The notes under the pieces were generated by a model. That model saw only the letters and a list, made by a program, of their open reading frames with translations. It was not told the DNA's origin and ran no database searches. 64,000 nucleotides of DNA, taken from contig JBBRNI010000001.1 in the NCBI GenBank assembly GCA_038230395.1, forward strand, positions 62,001 through 126,000, given 5' to 3'. Shown here one piece after another: positions 50,172-59,355 of this stretch (its first letter is position 1; each line of letters begins with the position of its first letter). Source of the DNA: JBDSWU01 sp038230395 (GTDB taxonomy: Bacteria > Patescibacteriota > Saccharimonadia > Saccharimonadales > UBA4665). The position numbers and the translations under genes were made by a program.

Positions 50172-51227
50172 ATGAATTACCAAAACTCTCAAATTGCCGA
50201 AACGGCCGAATTGTTGACACAGCGTTGCAATGACCTTGAAACCAAGTCTGACATTTTGCGAGCTGTTGAGTTAAAGTCACTGTTTGACCAGATCCGTACC
50301 ATTGCCCCAGAAGAACGAGGCGCCTTTGGTAAAGAAGTTAACGAACTGCGCATGGCCTTGCAAGCGCTGGTTGATGACTCTCAGGTAGTTCAGTCGTCCT
50401 TACCGCCCATTGATATCACAGCGCCGTTTGACAGCAATGTGCCAGCCAGTAAACGCCCGGGCTTATTACCAAGTCAAACCGGTACACAGCATCCACTCAT
50501 GGCCGAGCTGGCAGCCGTGCTCGACATTTTTTACCGTATGGGCTTCACGGCACTAGAGTCTCGTGAGATAGATGATGACTTTCATATGTTTGAGGCACTT
50601 AACTTCCCTGAGGGCCACCCGGCACGTGATGATTACGATACCTTCATGACCGAGCAAACAGCCGTAGACGGCAAATCCTTTATTGCTCCGGCACATACGT
50701 CTACTATGCAACACCGTGTGCTACTCGAGCACAAAGCCGCATTAGAATCTGGCAAGCCTATTGCTGTCGTAATACCAGGTAGGGTATTCCGTAACGAAGA
50801 CTTAGATGCCCGTCACGAGCATACCTTTTATCAGCTGGAAGGCGTCTATGTTGACAAAGGCGTTAACGCTGGTCACCTAATAGCAACGCTCAAAGCATTC
50901 CTAGAAGAATATTACGGCAAGCAGCTAGAGGTCAAAACCAATCCATTTTATTTTCCTTTTACTGAACCCAGTTTCGAGTTTATGCTCAGCTGTCCGTTTT
51001 GTGACAAACAGGGCTGCAATATATGTAGCCAGGCCGGTTGGATCGAGCTACTTGGTTGTGGCATGATCCACCCTAATGTCTTGCATGCCGCTGGTATTGA
51101 CACCAATATTTACACTGGTTTCGCCTGGGGCGGTGGCGTCGATCGACTAGTGATGATGAAACACAGTATTGAAGACATCCGTCATTTTGCTTCTGGACGG
51201 CTCGATTTCTTGAGGCAGTTTTCATGA
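50172..51227 (+). CDS. pheS: Phenylalanyl-tRNA synthetase alpha subunit
   Basis: 351 aa. N-terminal coiled coil (about 1-85), then the class II catalytic core: LPSQTGTQHPLMAELAAVLD, motif 2 VFRNEDLDARHEHTFYQLEG, FPFTEPSFE, a CPFCDKQGCNIC insert with four cysteines, and WGGGVDRLVMMK (motif 3). TG-G-TATACT (50155-50163) ends 8 nt before ATG 50172, and the TTG at 50163 lies in the promoter. Three small ORFs separate it from pheT. The Cys cluster may bind zinc. Confidence 0.96.
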   Translation: MNYQNSQIAETAELLTQRCNDLETKSDILRAVELKSLFDQIRTIAPEERGAFGKEVNELRMALQALVDDSQVVQSSLPPIDITAPFDSNVPASKRPGLLPSQTGTQHPLMAELAAVLDIFYRMGFTALESREIDDDFHMFEALNFPEGHPARDDYDTFMTEQTAVDGKSFIAPAHTSTMQHRVLLEHKAALESGKPIAVVIPGRVFRNEDLDARHEHTFYQLEGVYVDKGVNAGHLIATLKAFLEEYYGKQLEVKTNPFYFPFTEPSFEFMLSCPFCDKQGCNICSQAGWIELLGCGMIHPNVLHAAGIDTNIYTGFAWGGGVDRLVMMKHSIEDIRHFASGRLDFLRQFS

Positions 51228-51565
51228 CACAAGTCACTACAATATCGATGGTAGAGCTAACCGAGATGTCAAAAAATATGTTCGAATCTATAGTTAAAGC
51301 CGATGTCGACATAGCTAAGCGCGTAGTTATAGTTGATATGGGAATGCATGCTGATGGCGAAGCTGAACTACTTGAGCAGGGCTCTAAACAGCGCGATGTA
51401 TGGGGCATAAACTTGCATCCCAGCAAGTATGGCACCGATGAGTTTATTGAGTTTGACTCAATGATAAACATTCGGCCTAGCCAAGGAAACCCATCAAAAG
51501 ATGTGCTTGACGCTAGTGTCCGCCAGAGGATCATCGATCTGATTGCCGAGGTTGTGCATGAGTAA
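51224..51565 (+). CDS. DUF5674-family protein
   Basis: 113 aa, ATGA overlap with pheS. IVDMGMHADGEAELLEQGSK, QRDVWGINLHP and EFDSMINIRPSQGN match the DUF5674 proteins common in candidate phyla radiation and related genomes. Function unknown. Confidence 0.8.
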   Translation: MTQVTTISMVELTEMSKNMFESIVKADVDIAKRVVIVDMGMHADGEAELLEQGSKQRDVWGINLHPSKYGTDEFIEFDSMINIRPSQGNPSKDVLDASVRQRIIDLIAEVVHE

Positions 51566-51878
51566 GCACATATTTGATACGCGGCAATGGGCATCGATGA
51601 CGATGTTTGAGCAAATGGGTAATATTGGCTCAGAAGTCGGCCGCGCCTTGTCAGCAAAACATCGCTCTGACGCGGTGAGTATGAACGGAGCACTCGCTCG
51701 TGGTCTGGATTTAATTGACACCACAGCATCATTATGGGCTGCTCAAAAGTCTCCTCGTACTAAAGAGTTGCTGCTAGCCCGGGAACAATTTACCAGAAGC
51801 ATTTTAACTGATGAGGAAGATCTAACTTTAGAGGCATACTTTTTTCAGTATGCCTATGCGGCAAGGAAAGATCGATGA
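51558..51878 (+). CDS. Small helical protein, EQMGNIGSEVGRA type
   Basis: 106 aa, overlapping DUF5674 by 8 nt. WASMTMFEQMGNIGSEVGRA and KSPRTKELLLAREQF are characteristic of a helical protein that I recall beside four-helix-bundle (bAvd/23S IVP-like) proteins in candidate phyla radiation genomes. No enzyme motif. Its stop overlaps the next ATG (ATGA). Confidence 0.6.
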   Translation: MSKHIFDTRQWASMTMFEQMGNIGSEVGRALSAKHRSDAVSMNGALARGLDLIDTTASLWAAQKSPRTKELLLAREQFTRSILTDEEDLTLEAYFFQYAYAARKDR

Positions 51879-51967
51879 GCAAACAAGGCTATCGGCGACT
51901 GAAGAAGTTCGAAGAAGAATCACTATGGCTAGAGGCCTGCAAAGTTGCCAAGGAAGTCCGATCATGA
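51875..51967 (+). pseudogene. 30-aa ORF, probable truncated four-helix-bundle protein
   Basis: ATG 51875 overlaps the previous stop, and its TGA (51965-51967) overlaps the pheT ATG. The 30 residues (beginning MSKQGYRRLKKFEEESLWLE) look like the first helix of bAvd/23S-IVP-type four-helix-bundle proteins, whose remaining three helices are missing. It may be a remnant kept because it couples translation into pheT. Confidence 0.55.
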
Positions 51968-54471
51968 AAGTAAGTGTTAACTGGATCCGCGAATATTTAG
52001 ACTTCGAATTACCGGCGACCGATGAGCTTGTTGCTAAAGTAGGTGCTCAAATTGGTGGCGTTGACGAAGTGACTGACATCGGTGCTAAGTATCGGGGCGT
52101 GGTAATTGTTCGTGTTGCCACCGTTACCAAAATGGATGATTCTGACCACTTGAATATTTGTATGATTGACGATGGTCGCGTGACGCAGAATGTTAATCGT
52201 GAGCATAGTGGCTTTGTGCAAGTTGTTTGTGGCGCGCCAAATGTCCGTGAAGGCATGTATGTAGCTTGGCTGCCGCCGGGCAGTGTTGTGCCGAGCAGTG
52301 TCGATGATAGTGATCCGTTTGTGCTTAGCGCCCGACCGCTAAGAGGAGTAGTTAGTAATGGCATGCTGGCTAGCGCGAAAGAGCTCGGCATCGGCGATAG
52401 CCACGATGGCATTTTGGAACTAAACCAACTAGATGCCAAACCAGGCGATGACTTTGCACAGACCTACAAACTAAACGACATCATTATTGATATTGAAAAC
52501 AAGATGTTCACCCACAGGCCTGATTGTTTTGGACAGCTAGGTGTTGCTCGTGAAGTCGCTGGTATATTTGGCCAACAGTTTACGTCGCCACGTTGGTATA
52601 CCCAAACCAACAGCCTAGTCACCAAGTCTGGCGATGTCAGCATGCAAGTTAGCCTCACCAATGAGATACCCGAATTGGTACCACGCTATATGCTAGTGGC
52701 AATGGATGATATTACGGTTGAAGATAGCCCAGTTTGGCTGCAAACCTATCTAACTCGTGTCGGTATCCGGCCTATCAATAACATCGTCGACGTTACAAAC
52801 TACATTATGATGTTGACCGGCCAGCCATTGCACGCCTTTGACTACGATAAGGTTGCGGTTGATGGTCGAGCGATAATTGTGGTTCGTAACCCGCACGTCG
52901 ACGAAACGCTGTCACTACTTGATGGCAAAACCATCAAGCCTCGGTCTGAGGCTATCCTAATTTGTGACCAAGATAGAGCTATTGGTCTTGGTGGTATTAT
53001 GGGCGCCAAAAATTCTGAGATCGATAGCAACACCAAGCGCATATTAATCGAATGCGCTAGCTTTGATATGTATAACATTCGCCGCACCAGCATGGAGCAC
53101 GGTATCTTTAGTGACGCTGTAACGCGCTTTACCAAAGGCCAGTCAGAATGGCAAAATCCAGCCGTGTTATTTCAGACCGTACAAATGATTCAATCATTAT
53201 GCCCAGAAGCCAAGCCGGTTGGCCGTGTTGTTGATCAGCATCAGCCAAACCGCGAAACCCTAGCAGTGCCAGTGACTGTCGATTTTATTAATCAGCGGCT
53301 TGGCCTATCGCTCAACGCTGAAGATATGCAAACGTTGCTACAAAATGTTGAATTCCAAGTTACCATTACAGATGACGGATTATTAGTTGAGGCACCGTTT
53401 TGGAGAACCGACATTGAACTCCGTGAAGATGTGGTCGAAGAAATAGGCCGGCTCCATGGTTTTGATTATTTACCTATCGATTTACCATTCCGCGAAATCA
53501 TACCAACCCACCGGGATGATATGCTACAACTTAAGGCTCGAATCCGAGTATACCTTGCGAAAGCCGGTGCCAATGAGCTACTGAACTATAGCTTCGTTCA
53601 CGGCAAGCTTCTAGACAAAGCTACGCAAGATAAGAGCTTGGCCTACCGCGTAAGCAACGCATTAAGTCCTGACTTGCAATATTATCGTCTGAGCCTAATG
53701 CCGAGTTTGCTCGAAAAAGTTCATCCAAATATTAAACTGGGGTATGAACAGTTTGTGCTTTATGAAATGGGCAAAGGGCACAATATTCAGCACATAGATA
53801 GTGACGGATTGCCGTTAGAATTCGAAATGTTAGAAGCTGTCTATGCCGCGCAGGACAAAGCCGCCGCACCTGGCGCGCCTTTTTACCAAGCCAGAAACTA
53901 CATGGTCAGTTTGCTTCAGGAGCTAGGCCTCGCGGTGTCCTTGCGCCCACTTCCAGAAACAATGACGTTCTCGACGGTACAGCCGTTTGACCCAGTGCGC
54001 GCAGCGCTGGTCTACGTCGCTGGGACTGATACATTGCTTGGTGGTATCGGTGAGTTTAAAGCGAGCGTTAAAAAAGGTTTCAAATTACCAACTGCGAGTG
54101 CCGGATTTAATTTAAGTCTGACTGATGTCTGGCAGGCCGTGCAAGCAAGTCCCAAAAGCCGCTACACCCAATTACCACGCTTCCCTAAAGTCAGTCAGGA
54201 CATCACATTAACAGTCTCATCTGACATAAGCTACCAACAGTTATATGATGTTGTCTTGATTACCATTCACGCTGCTCAGCCTGATTACGTATTATCATTG
54301 CTGCAACCTCTTGATATATACCAGTCTGAGGATGATGTGGAGCACAAGAACATCAGTTTCAGGCTGCAAATTGCTAGCTATAAACGGACGCTGACTGACC
54401 CCGAGATTACTAAGCTTCTTGACTTGGTTGCAGCAGCCGCTTATGAACAACTTAACGCCGAACGGATATAA
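51964..54471 (+). CDS. pheT: Phenylalanyl-tRNA synthetase beta subunit
   Basis: 835 aa. It starts MKVSVNWIREYLDFELP (ATG 51964, AAGGAAG upstream). It has a tRNA-binding OB fold (about 40-150), the B3/B4 editing domain (with GGIMGAKNSEID), B5, the catalytic-like core and a C-terminal ferredoxin-fold anticodon-binding domain (from about 735; RFPKVSQDITLTVSSDISYQ). Length is normal. The frame is open upstream to 51850, but that region codes for other ORFs. Confidence 0.96.
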   Translation: MKVSVNWIREYLDFELPATDELVAKVGAQIGGVDEVTDIGAKYRGVVIVRVATVTKMDDSDHLNICMIDDGRVTQNVNREHSGFVQVVCGAPNVREGMYVAWLPPGSVVPSSVDDSDPFVLSARPLRGVVSNGMLASAKELGIGDSHDGILELNQLDAKPGDDFAQTYKLNDIIIDIENKMFTHRPDCFGQLGVAREVAGIFGQQFTSPRWYTQTNSLVTKSGDVSMQVSLTNEIPELVPRYMLVAMDDITVEDSPVWLQTYLTRVGIRPINNIVDVTNYIMMLTGQPLHAFDYDKVAVDGRAIIVVRNPHVDETLSLLDGKTIKPRSEAILICDQDRAIGLGGIMGAKNSEIDSNTKRILIECASFDMYNIRRTSMEHGIFSDAVTRFTKGQSEWQNPAVLFQTVQMIQSLCPEAKPVGRVVDQHQPNRETLAVPVTVDFINQRLGLSLNAEDMQTLLQNVEFQVTITDDGLLVEAPFWRTDIELREDVVEEIGRLHGFDYLPIDLPFREIIPTHRDDMLQLKARIRVYLAKAGANELLNYSFVHGKLLDKATQDKSLAYRVSNALSPDLQYYRLSLMPSLLEKVHPNIKLGYEQFVLYEMGKGHNIQHIDSDGLPLEFEMLEAVYAAQDKAAAPGAPFYQARNYMVSLLQELGLAVSLRPLPETMTFSTVQPFDPVRAALVYVAGTDTLLGGIGEFKASVKKGFKLPTASAGFNLSLTDVWQAVQASPKSRYTQLPRFPKVSQDITLTVSSDISYQQLYDVVLITIHAAQPDYVLSLLQPLDIYQSEDDVEHKNISFRLQIASYKRTLTDPEITKLLDLVAAAAYEQLNAERI

Positions 54472-54473
54472 TA

Positions 54474-55199
54474 ATGAGCGATGTAACAGGAAGAATATTA
54501 GATATCCATGCGGACTACGAGCTAGCCCCACATATGGTGGTATTTAGCCATGGTTTTGGTGTTGAGCGTACCAGCCGCGGCATGTTCAGTGAGATAGTTA
54601 AAGCGCTACCCGAGGATTACGGCTATGTGCTGTTTGATTATTATGACTACGACAGCGACAGTGATGGCCAGACAATCAATATCTCAACTTTTGAAGATCA
54701 GCAGCGCTTGCTGCTTAGTATTATTGCCTGGCTGAGTGAGCAGGGAAGTATTACGGATATATCACTGGTTGCCCATTCGGCAGGCTGCATCGTGGCCGCA
54801 ATGGCTCAGGCGCCAGAAATAAAAAAAGCCGTCATGCTTGCACCGCCGCTACAAATTAGTGGGTTGAGCGACTACTTTATGCAAAAGTTTGGTGTTGAAC
54901 AAAAGGACGGTTTGTGGACAATCCCGCGCAGTGACGGTACTACCAGTATTGTTCCGCAAGCAATGTTCGACGAGATCGAAACAATTGACGCCAAGGAACG
55001 GTTACTAAATTATGCCACAGTTCAGCCATATGCTTTGATACTGCCAAGCCATGATGAAGTACTAGGCGAAACTGATTACAATGACTTGGCGCTCGATGAC
55101 AATATTAGCGCACAAACAATTGACGACGCTGACCATAACTTTACAGGTCAGAGCCGCGCTGGCATGATTGAAGCAGTTATTAGTTGGCTCCAAGACTAG
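54474..55199 (+). CDS. Alpha/beta hydrolase
   Basis: 241 aa. Oxyanion region VVFSHGFGVERTSRG, nucleophile elbow VAHSAGC (Ser near 102), Asp in LILPSHDEVLG near 185, His in DADHNFTG near 222: a complete triad. Substrate unknown. It starts 2 nt after pheT, so it is the last gene of the pheS operon. Confidence 0.85.
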   Translation: MSDVTGRILDIHADYELAPHMVVFSHGFGVERTSRGMFSEIVKALPEDYGYVLFDYYDYDSDSDGQTINISTFEDQQRLLLSIIAWLSEQGSITDISLVAHSAGCIVAAMAQAPEIKKAVMLAPPLQISGLSDYFMQKFGVEQKDGLWTIPRSDGTTSIVPQAMFDEIETIDAKERLLNYATVQPYALILPSHDEVLGETDYNDLALDDNISAQTIDDADHNFTGQSRAGMIEAVISWLQD

Positions 55200-55226
55200 T
55201 ACAGTGTAATAAAACTCACATAAATT

Positions 55227-55256
55227 TTGACAAATCCCGGTGCTTACGGTTAGAAT
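55227..55256 (+). promoter_or_regulatory. guaB promoter (near-consensus, leaderless)
   Basis: TTGACA (55227-55232), 18-bp spacer, TAGAAT (55251-55256), then only 5 nt to ATG 55262. This is the clearest leaderless promoter in the window. Confidence 0.85.
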
Positions 55257-55261
55257 ATGGT

Positions 55262-56386
55262 ATGAAAATCAGTCAACCTGCTCTTACTTTTGACGACGTG
55301 CTACTTATGCCCGGCAAAACAACTTTTGACCGCAGTCAAATCAGTCTCGAAACTAAATTAACTCGCAAAATTACGCTGACAGCACCGTTTGTTTCGGCGC
55401 CTATGGATACCGTCACAGAGCATAAATTGGCGATCAAACTGGCCAGTCTTGGCGGCATTGGGATCATTCACCGTAATATGACTGTTGATGGTCAAGCCAC
55501 TGAGGTAAAGCTAGTCAAAGCCGCGGGAGGCTTGGTTGGTGCGGCTATTGGTACTAGCCCAGGCTACGAAGCTCGCTTAGAGAACTTAGTAGCGGCTGGT
55601 GTTGACGCTATCGTCATCGATACGGCCCATGGTTACAACCAGCACGTGCTCGACACCTTAGCGTACTCCAAACAACATTATCCAGATTTACAAGTCATCG
55701 CAGGTAGCATAGCAACCGCTGAAGCCGCAACTGCGCTGATTGAAGCTGGGGCAGACGGCCTTCGTGTTGGCATGGGCCCAGGCGCCATCTGCACCACACG
55801 AATCGTTTCCGGAATGGGCGTGCCACAGTTGAGCGCGATTATGGAAATCTCCGAAATTGCTCAGGCTGCCGGCGTGCCGGTTATTGCTGACGGTGGCATC
55901 AATTATGACGGTGACGTTGTCAAAGCATTGGCCGCTGGTGCCTCGACTGTTATGATGGGCCGTTTATTTGCAGCTACCGAAGAGTCACCCGGTGAATTGG
56001 TGACCATGGCTAGCGTTGATGTGCCGCATCGTTTCCAAAGTATTATTCATGGTTCCGAAGCCGATACTTATAAGTTCAAAACCTACCGCGGTATGGGTTC
56101 AATCGGCGCAATGAAGCGTGGCAAAGAAATCGCCGCCGAGGACGAATTTCACGGCAAAAGCTACACTGACAACACCAAGCTAGTCGCTGAAGGCGTCGAA
56201 GGGCTCGTACCATGCAGCGGCACTGTCGAAGACTTGGTTCAGCGCATGTGCGAAAGCGTGCGTTCGGGCATGTTCTACGTCGGTGCAAATACTATCCCAA
56301 CGCTTTACGATAAAGCATTATTCCGTCCGATCACTCAGGCTTCGCTACACGAAAGCCACCCACACGACATTTTCGTGACTCGCTAA
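55262..56386 (+). CDS. guaB: IMP dehydrogenase without CBS domains
   Basis: 374 aa. LTFDDVLLMPG, the catalytic loop GPGAICTTRIVSGMGVPQ (Cys near 183), ADGGINYDGD, YRGMGSIGAM and VEGLVPCSG identify IMPDH, which makes XMP from IMP, the substrate for GuaA. The Bateman module of two CBS domains (about 120 aa) normally inserted after the HRN segment is absent, so no adenine/guanine nucleotide allostery through CBS is possible. GMP reductase is less likely given the flap sequence. The start is ATG 55262; the frame to 55184 runs through the promoter. Confidence 0.9.
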   Translation: MKISQPALTFDDVLLMPGKTTFDRSQISLETKLTRKITLTAPFVSAPMDTVTEHKLAIKLASLGGIGIIHRNMTVDGQATEVKLVKAAGGLVGAAIGTSPGYEARLENLVAAGVDAIVIDTAHGYNQHVLDTLAYSKQHYPDLQVIAGSIATAEAATALIEAGADGLRVGMGPGAICTTRIVSGMGVPQLSAIMEISEIAQAAGVPVIADGGINYDGDVVKALAAGASTVMMGRLFAATEESPGELVTMASVDVPHRFQSIIHGSEADTYKFKTYRGMGSIGAMKRGKEIAAEDEFHGKSYTDNTKLVAEGVEGLVPCSGTVEDLVQRMCESVRSGMFYVGANTIPTLYDKALFRPITQASLHESHPHDIFVTR

Positions 56387-56439
56387 TGGTCTTGTAATTT
56401 ACCTCCTCACCGCACCTCATGTTGATTTATGGACATCGG

Positions 56440-56468
56440 TTGGTAGAAGTCAGTCGGTCAGTTACAAT
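56440..56468 (+). promoter_or_regulatory. ABC exporter promoter
   Basis: TTGGTA (56440-56445), 17-bp spacer, TACAAT (56463-56468), 8 nt to ATG 56477. Confidence 0.65.
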
Positions 56469-56476
56469 ATTCAAAT

Positions 56477-58258
56477 ATGAAACAACTGTGGCGCATCGTA
56501 CAATTTACTCGTGACCTGTGGCCGTACTACGCCGCCGTAAGCGGCTTCACTATTCTATTGGCAGTGGTCGGTCAACTAGTACCTTTATTCACCAAAAGCG
56601 CTGTCGATCAAATCACCAAGCTACTTCAAGGTGGCCATGCCAATGTTAAGCTGGTGGCGTTGTTCGCCTTTTTGATATTTTTGACTGACTTGGGCCAAAC
56701 TATCTTTAGCAATATTAGTGGTTACTTCGGTGATATCTTAAGTATTAAGGTACAACGAGCTATGAGTGAACGGTACTACGAACATATGCTGAGCTTGCCG
56801 CAAGCTTATTTTGACAGCTCCTTGACTGGTACCATCATCAATCGGATGTCACGTGGTATTACCCAGATCAGCGGCTTTATGCAAACGGTAAGCAATAACT
56901 TTTTGCAGTTTATATTTAGTACCATTTTTACCTTGATCATCGTTTTCTATTATTCATGGCCGGTTGGTTTGATGTTGAGTTTGCTGTATCCAGTTTTTGT
57001 ATGGTTGACAACCCGGACCAGCGAAAAATGGCAAGGCTACCAAAAAACTATAAATACCGAGCAAGACAAGGCTAGCGGGCGCTTTGCTGAGTCGATAAGC
57101 CAAGTTAAGGTCGTTAAAAGCTTTTCGCAAGAAAAGCGTGAACTCCGGATTTTTGGTAAGCATTTTACGGCGGCTGTCGAAACTACCTATCCGCAAAGCA
57201 GGTATTGGCACAAGCAAGATGTTAAGCGCAGAGTAGTTCTCAATCTAATATTCTTGGCAGTTTATGCCTTCATTTTCGTCGAAACTGCCCGGGGCGCTTA
57301 CTCACTTGGTGTTATGATTTTGCTGATTCAGTACACCCAGCTTATTCGTATACCTATTTTTAGTATCAGCTTCCTGGTTGACGCCTCGCAGCGCGCTTTA
57401 TCTAACACACGTGATTACTTTGAAGCTATGGATACTGAACCAGCGATTACTGATCACGAGGGGGCTGAGCCACTCAAAGTAACGTCCGGGGCTGTTTTGT
57501 TCAAGGACGTACGATTTAGTTACGACATCAGTCAGCCAGTGCTGAAGCATGTCAGTTTTGAGCTGCCAGCTCACAGCAAAACAGCTTTAGTCGGTGAAAG
57601 TGGCGAAGGCAAAACAACAATTACTAGTTTGCTACTTCGCTTGTATGAACTTGAAGCGGGTGTGATCAGTATAGACGACCAGAATGTAGCTGAAGTTACT
57701 CAAGCGTCCCTGCGAAGCGCCATCGCTGTAGTTTTTCAGGAGCCAGCACTCTTTAGCGGCACTATCAAAGAAAATATCGCCTACGCTGACCCCGCCGCTA
57801 CTGAAGCCCAGGTTATTGCTGCTGCCAAAGCCGCCAATGCTCACAGCTTTATTTCTAAGTTTGATAAAGGCTACGATAGTGAGATTGGTGAGCGCGGCCT
57901 GAAGCTCAGTGGTGGTCAGAAGCAACGGATTGCTATTGCCAGGGCTTTGCTGAAGGACGCTCCGATATTAATCCTTGACGAAGCTACGAGCAGTCTTGAC
58001 AGCAAAAGCGAGCGCTTAGTACAGCAAGCGCTCGAGCGTCTCATGAAAGATCGCACCACGCTTATCATCGCCCACCGCCTTAGTACGATTCAGGCGGTTG
58101 ATCAGATCGTGACAATCAACAAAGGCTCTGTGGACGAAATAGGCTCTCCTGAGCAACTTGCCAGCAGCGGAGGGATCTATGCGCAATTATTGGCGCTGCA
58201 GGATGGTTCAGAGGCGAACAAGAAGAAGTTGCGAACATATGAGATGGAAGCTCGTTAA
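56477..58258 (+). CDS. ABC exporter, fused membrane and ATPase domains
   Basis: 593 aa half-transporter of the MsbA/LmrA type. Six helices (1-310), then an ATPase with Walker A GESGEGKTT near 373-381, signature LSGGQKQRIAIARALL, Walker B ILILDEATSSLDS and His-switch IAHRLSTIQ. Probable homodimeric lipid, drug or peptide exporter; substrate not deducible. Monocistronic. Confidence 0.93.
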   Translation: MKQLWRIVQFTRDLWPYYAAVSGFTILLAVVGQLVPLFTKSAVDQITKLLQGGHANVKLVALFAFLIFLTDLGQTIFSNISGYFGDILSIKVQRAMSERYYEHMLSLPQAYFDSSLTGTIINRMSRGITQISGFMQTVSNNFLQFIFSTIFTLIIVFYYSWPVGLMLSLLYPVFVWLTTRTSEKWQGYQKTINTEQDKASGRFAESISQVKVVKSFSQEKRELRIFGKHFTAAVETTYPQSRYWHKQDVKRRVVLNLIFLAVYAFIFVETARGAYSLGVMILLIQYTQLIRIPIFSISFLVDASQRALSNTRDYFEAMDTEPAITDHEGAEPLKVTSGAVLFKDVRFSYDISQPVLKHVSFELPAHSKTALVGESGEGKTTITSLLLRLYELEAGVISIDDQNVAEVTQASLRSAIAVVFQEPALFSGTIKENIAYADPAATEAQVIAAAKAANAHSFISKFDKGYDSEIGERGLKLSGGQKQRIAIARALLKDAPILILDEATSSLDSKSERLVQQALERLMKDRTTLIIAHRLSTIQAVDQIVTINKGSVDEIGSPEQLASSGGIYAQLLALQDGSEANKKKLRTYEMEAR

Positions 58259-58352
58259 CACCCCGCGTTTATCTCTATGGTTAGTCAGGTTGTCCTGAGT
58301 CATTAAAACCGCTACACTATTATTAGCAATAAAGTGAACGAGGAAATACAAT

Positions 58353-58934
58353 ATGGCACGGAAACGTGAACGAGCTTTCGCGCTCTTTGGAGCAATACTA
58401 TTTTTGGTAACATCGTCAGCACTGACGATCGCCATCATTTATTCGGCGGTTCAGAATCATAATACTAAGCAGAACGACAGCCTGGCACTAGCCAAGGCAC
58501 AAGCAGCAATCAAAGCAAACGCGACTAAGCAGACAGGAGCAAAAGTGGACAATACTACAGGTAAATTAGAGGGCACTCAGCTCAGCGGTTGGACCCCAAC
58601 ACCCAGCATCCCTACGCTTCAAGAGCAGGACCTAACACCTGGAACTGGAAACGAAGTCAAATCAGGTGCTACAGTCACTGTTGACTACACGGGCGCCGTA
58701 GCGGCAACTGGCACAATTTTCCAAAGCTCTAAAGACACTGGTCAGACGGTCTCATTCCCGTTGGCAAACGTTATCGCTGGCTGGACACAGGGTGTACCTG
58801 GCATGAAGGTTGGCGGCACGCGCCGTTTACTCATACCAGCTTCACTTGCCTATGGAGCCAATCCGCCCCAAGGTTCTGGTATTCCAGCCAATGCTGATCT
58901 GGTCTTCGACATTACTTTGCACGCTATCAAATAA
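58353..58934 (+). CDS. Membrane-anchored FKBP-type peptidyl-prolyl isomerase
   Basis: 193 aa. N-terminal helix (FALFGAILFLVTSSALTIAI) anchors an external FKBP domain (about 95-193): VTVDYTGAVAATGTIFQSS, VIAGWTQGVPGMKVGGTRRL and IPASLAYGA. It assists folding of exported proteins. GAGG lies 11 nt before the ATG. Confidence 0.93.
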   Translation: MARKRERAFALFGAILFLVTSSALTIAIIYSAVQNHNTKQNDSLALAKAQAAIKANATKQTGAKVDNTTGKLEGTQLSGWTPTPSIPTLQEQDLTPGTGNEVKSGATVTVDYTGAVAATGTIFQSSKDTGQTVSFPLANVIAGWTQGVPGMKVGGTRRLLIPASLAYGANPPQGSGIPANADLVFDITLHAIK

Positions 58935-59042
58935 GCTAGAACGTACTAAAAAACACAATATATAGCGTCTTGCAAACAGTGCGGGCGCTATATATAATAG
59001 TCATTAGTAGAATTCAAAATAAAATAAAGGGGATAAACCATC

Positions 59043-59291
59043 ATGGTCAAGGACATCACTATCTTTACTACCAATAGCTGCGGCTACTGCCAAATGGTCA
59101 AAAAGTACCTTGGTGCCAAGGGCCATAGCTACCAGGAGGTTAACCTCGACGAAGAGCCCCACCGCCAAGCTGAAGCCATGGAATTATCCGGCGCCATGAC
59201 CGTGCCAGTCACAGTCATTACCAAATCAGACGATTCGCGTGAAGTTATAGTGGGCTATAACCTAGCCAAACTAGCTCCAGCAGTTGCCTAG
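59043..59291 (+). CDS. Glutaredoxin
   Basis: 82 aa thioredoxin-fold protein with active site CGYC (Cys13, Cys16), cis-Pro in MTVPVTVI and a C-terminal GYNLAKL helix. The Shine-Dalgarno AGGGGAT is upstream. It is followed 64 nt later by the glutaredoxin-TrxB fusion gene, its likely reductase. Confidence 0.92.
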   Translation: MVKDITIFTTNSCGYCQMVKKYLGAKGHSYQEVNLDEEPHRQAEAMELSGAMTVPVTVITKSDDSREVIVGYNLAKLAPAVA

Positions 59292-59355
59292 TTTTTCAGA
59301 CCTAATTAGTTTCTAACTCGCCTGTAGGGGTGAAGTAATGTAAGATGGAGTTAAT

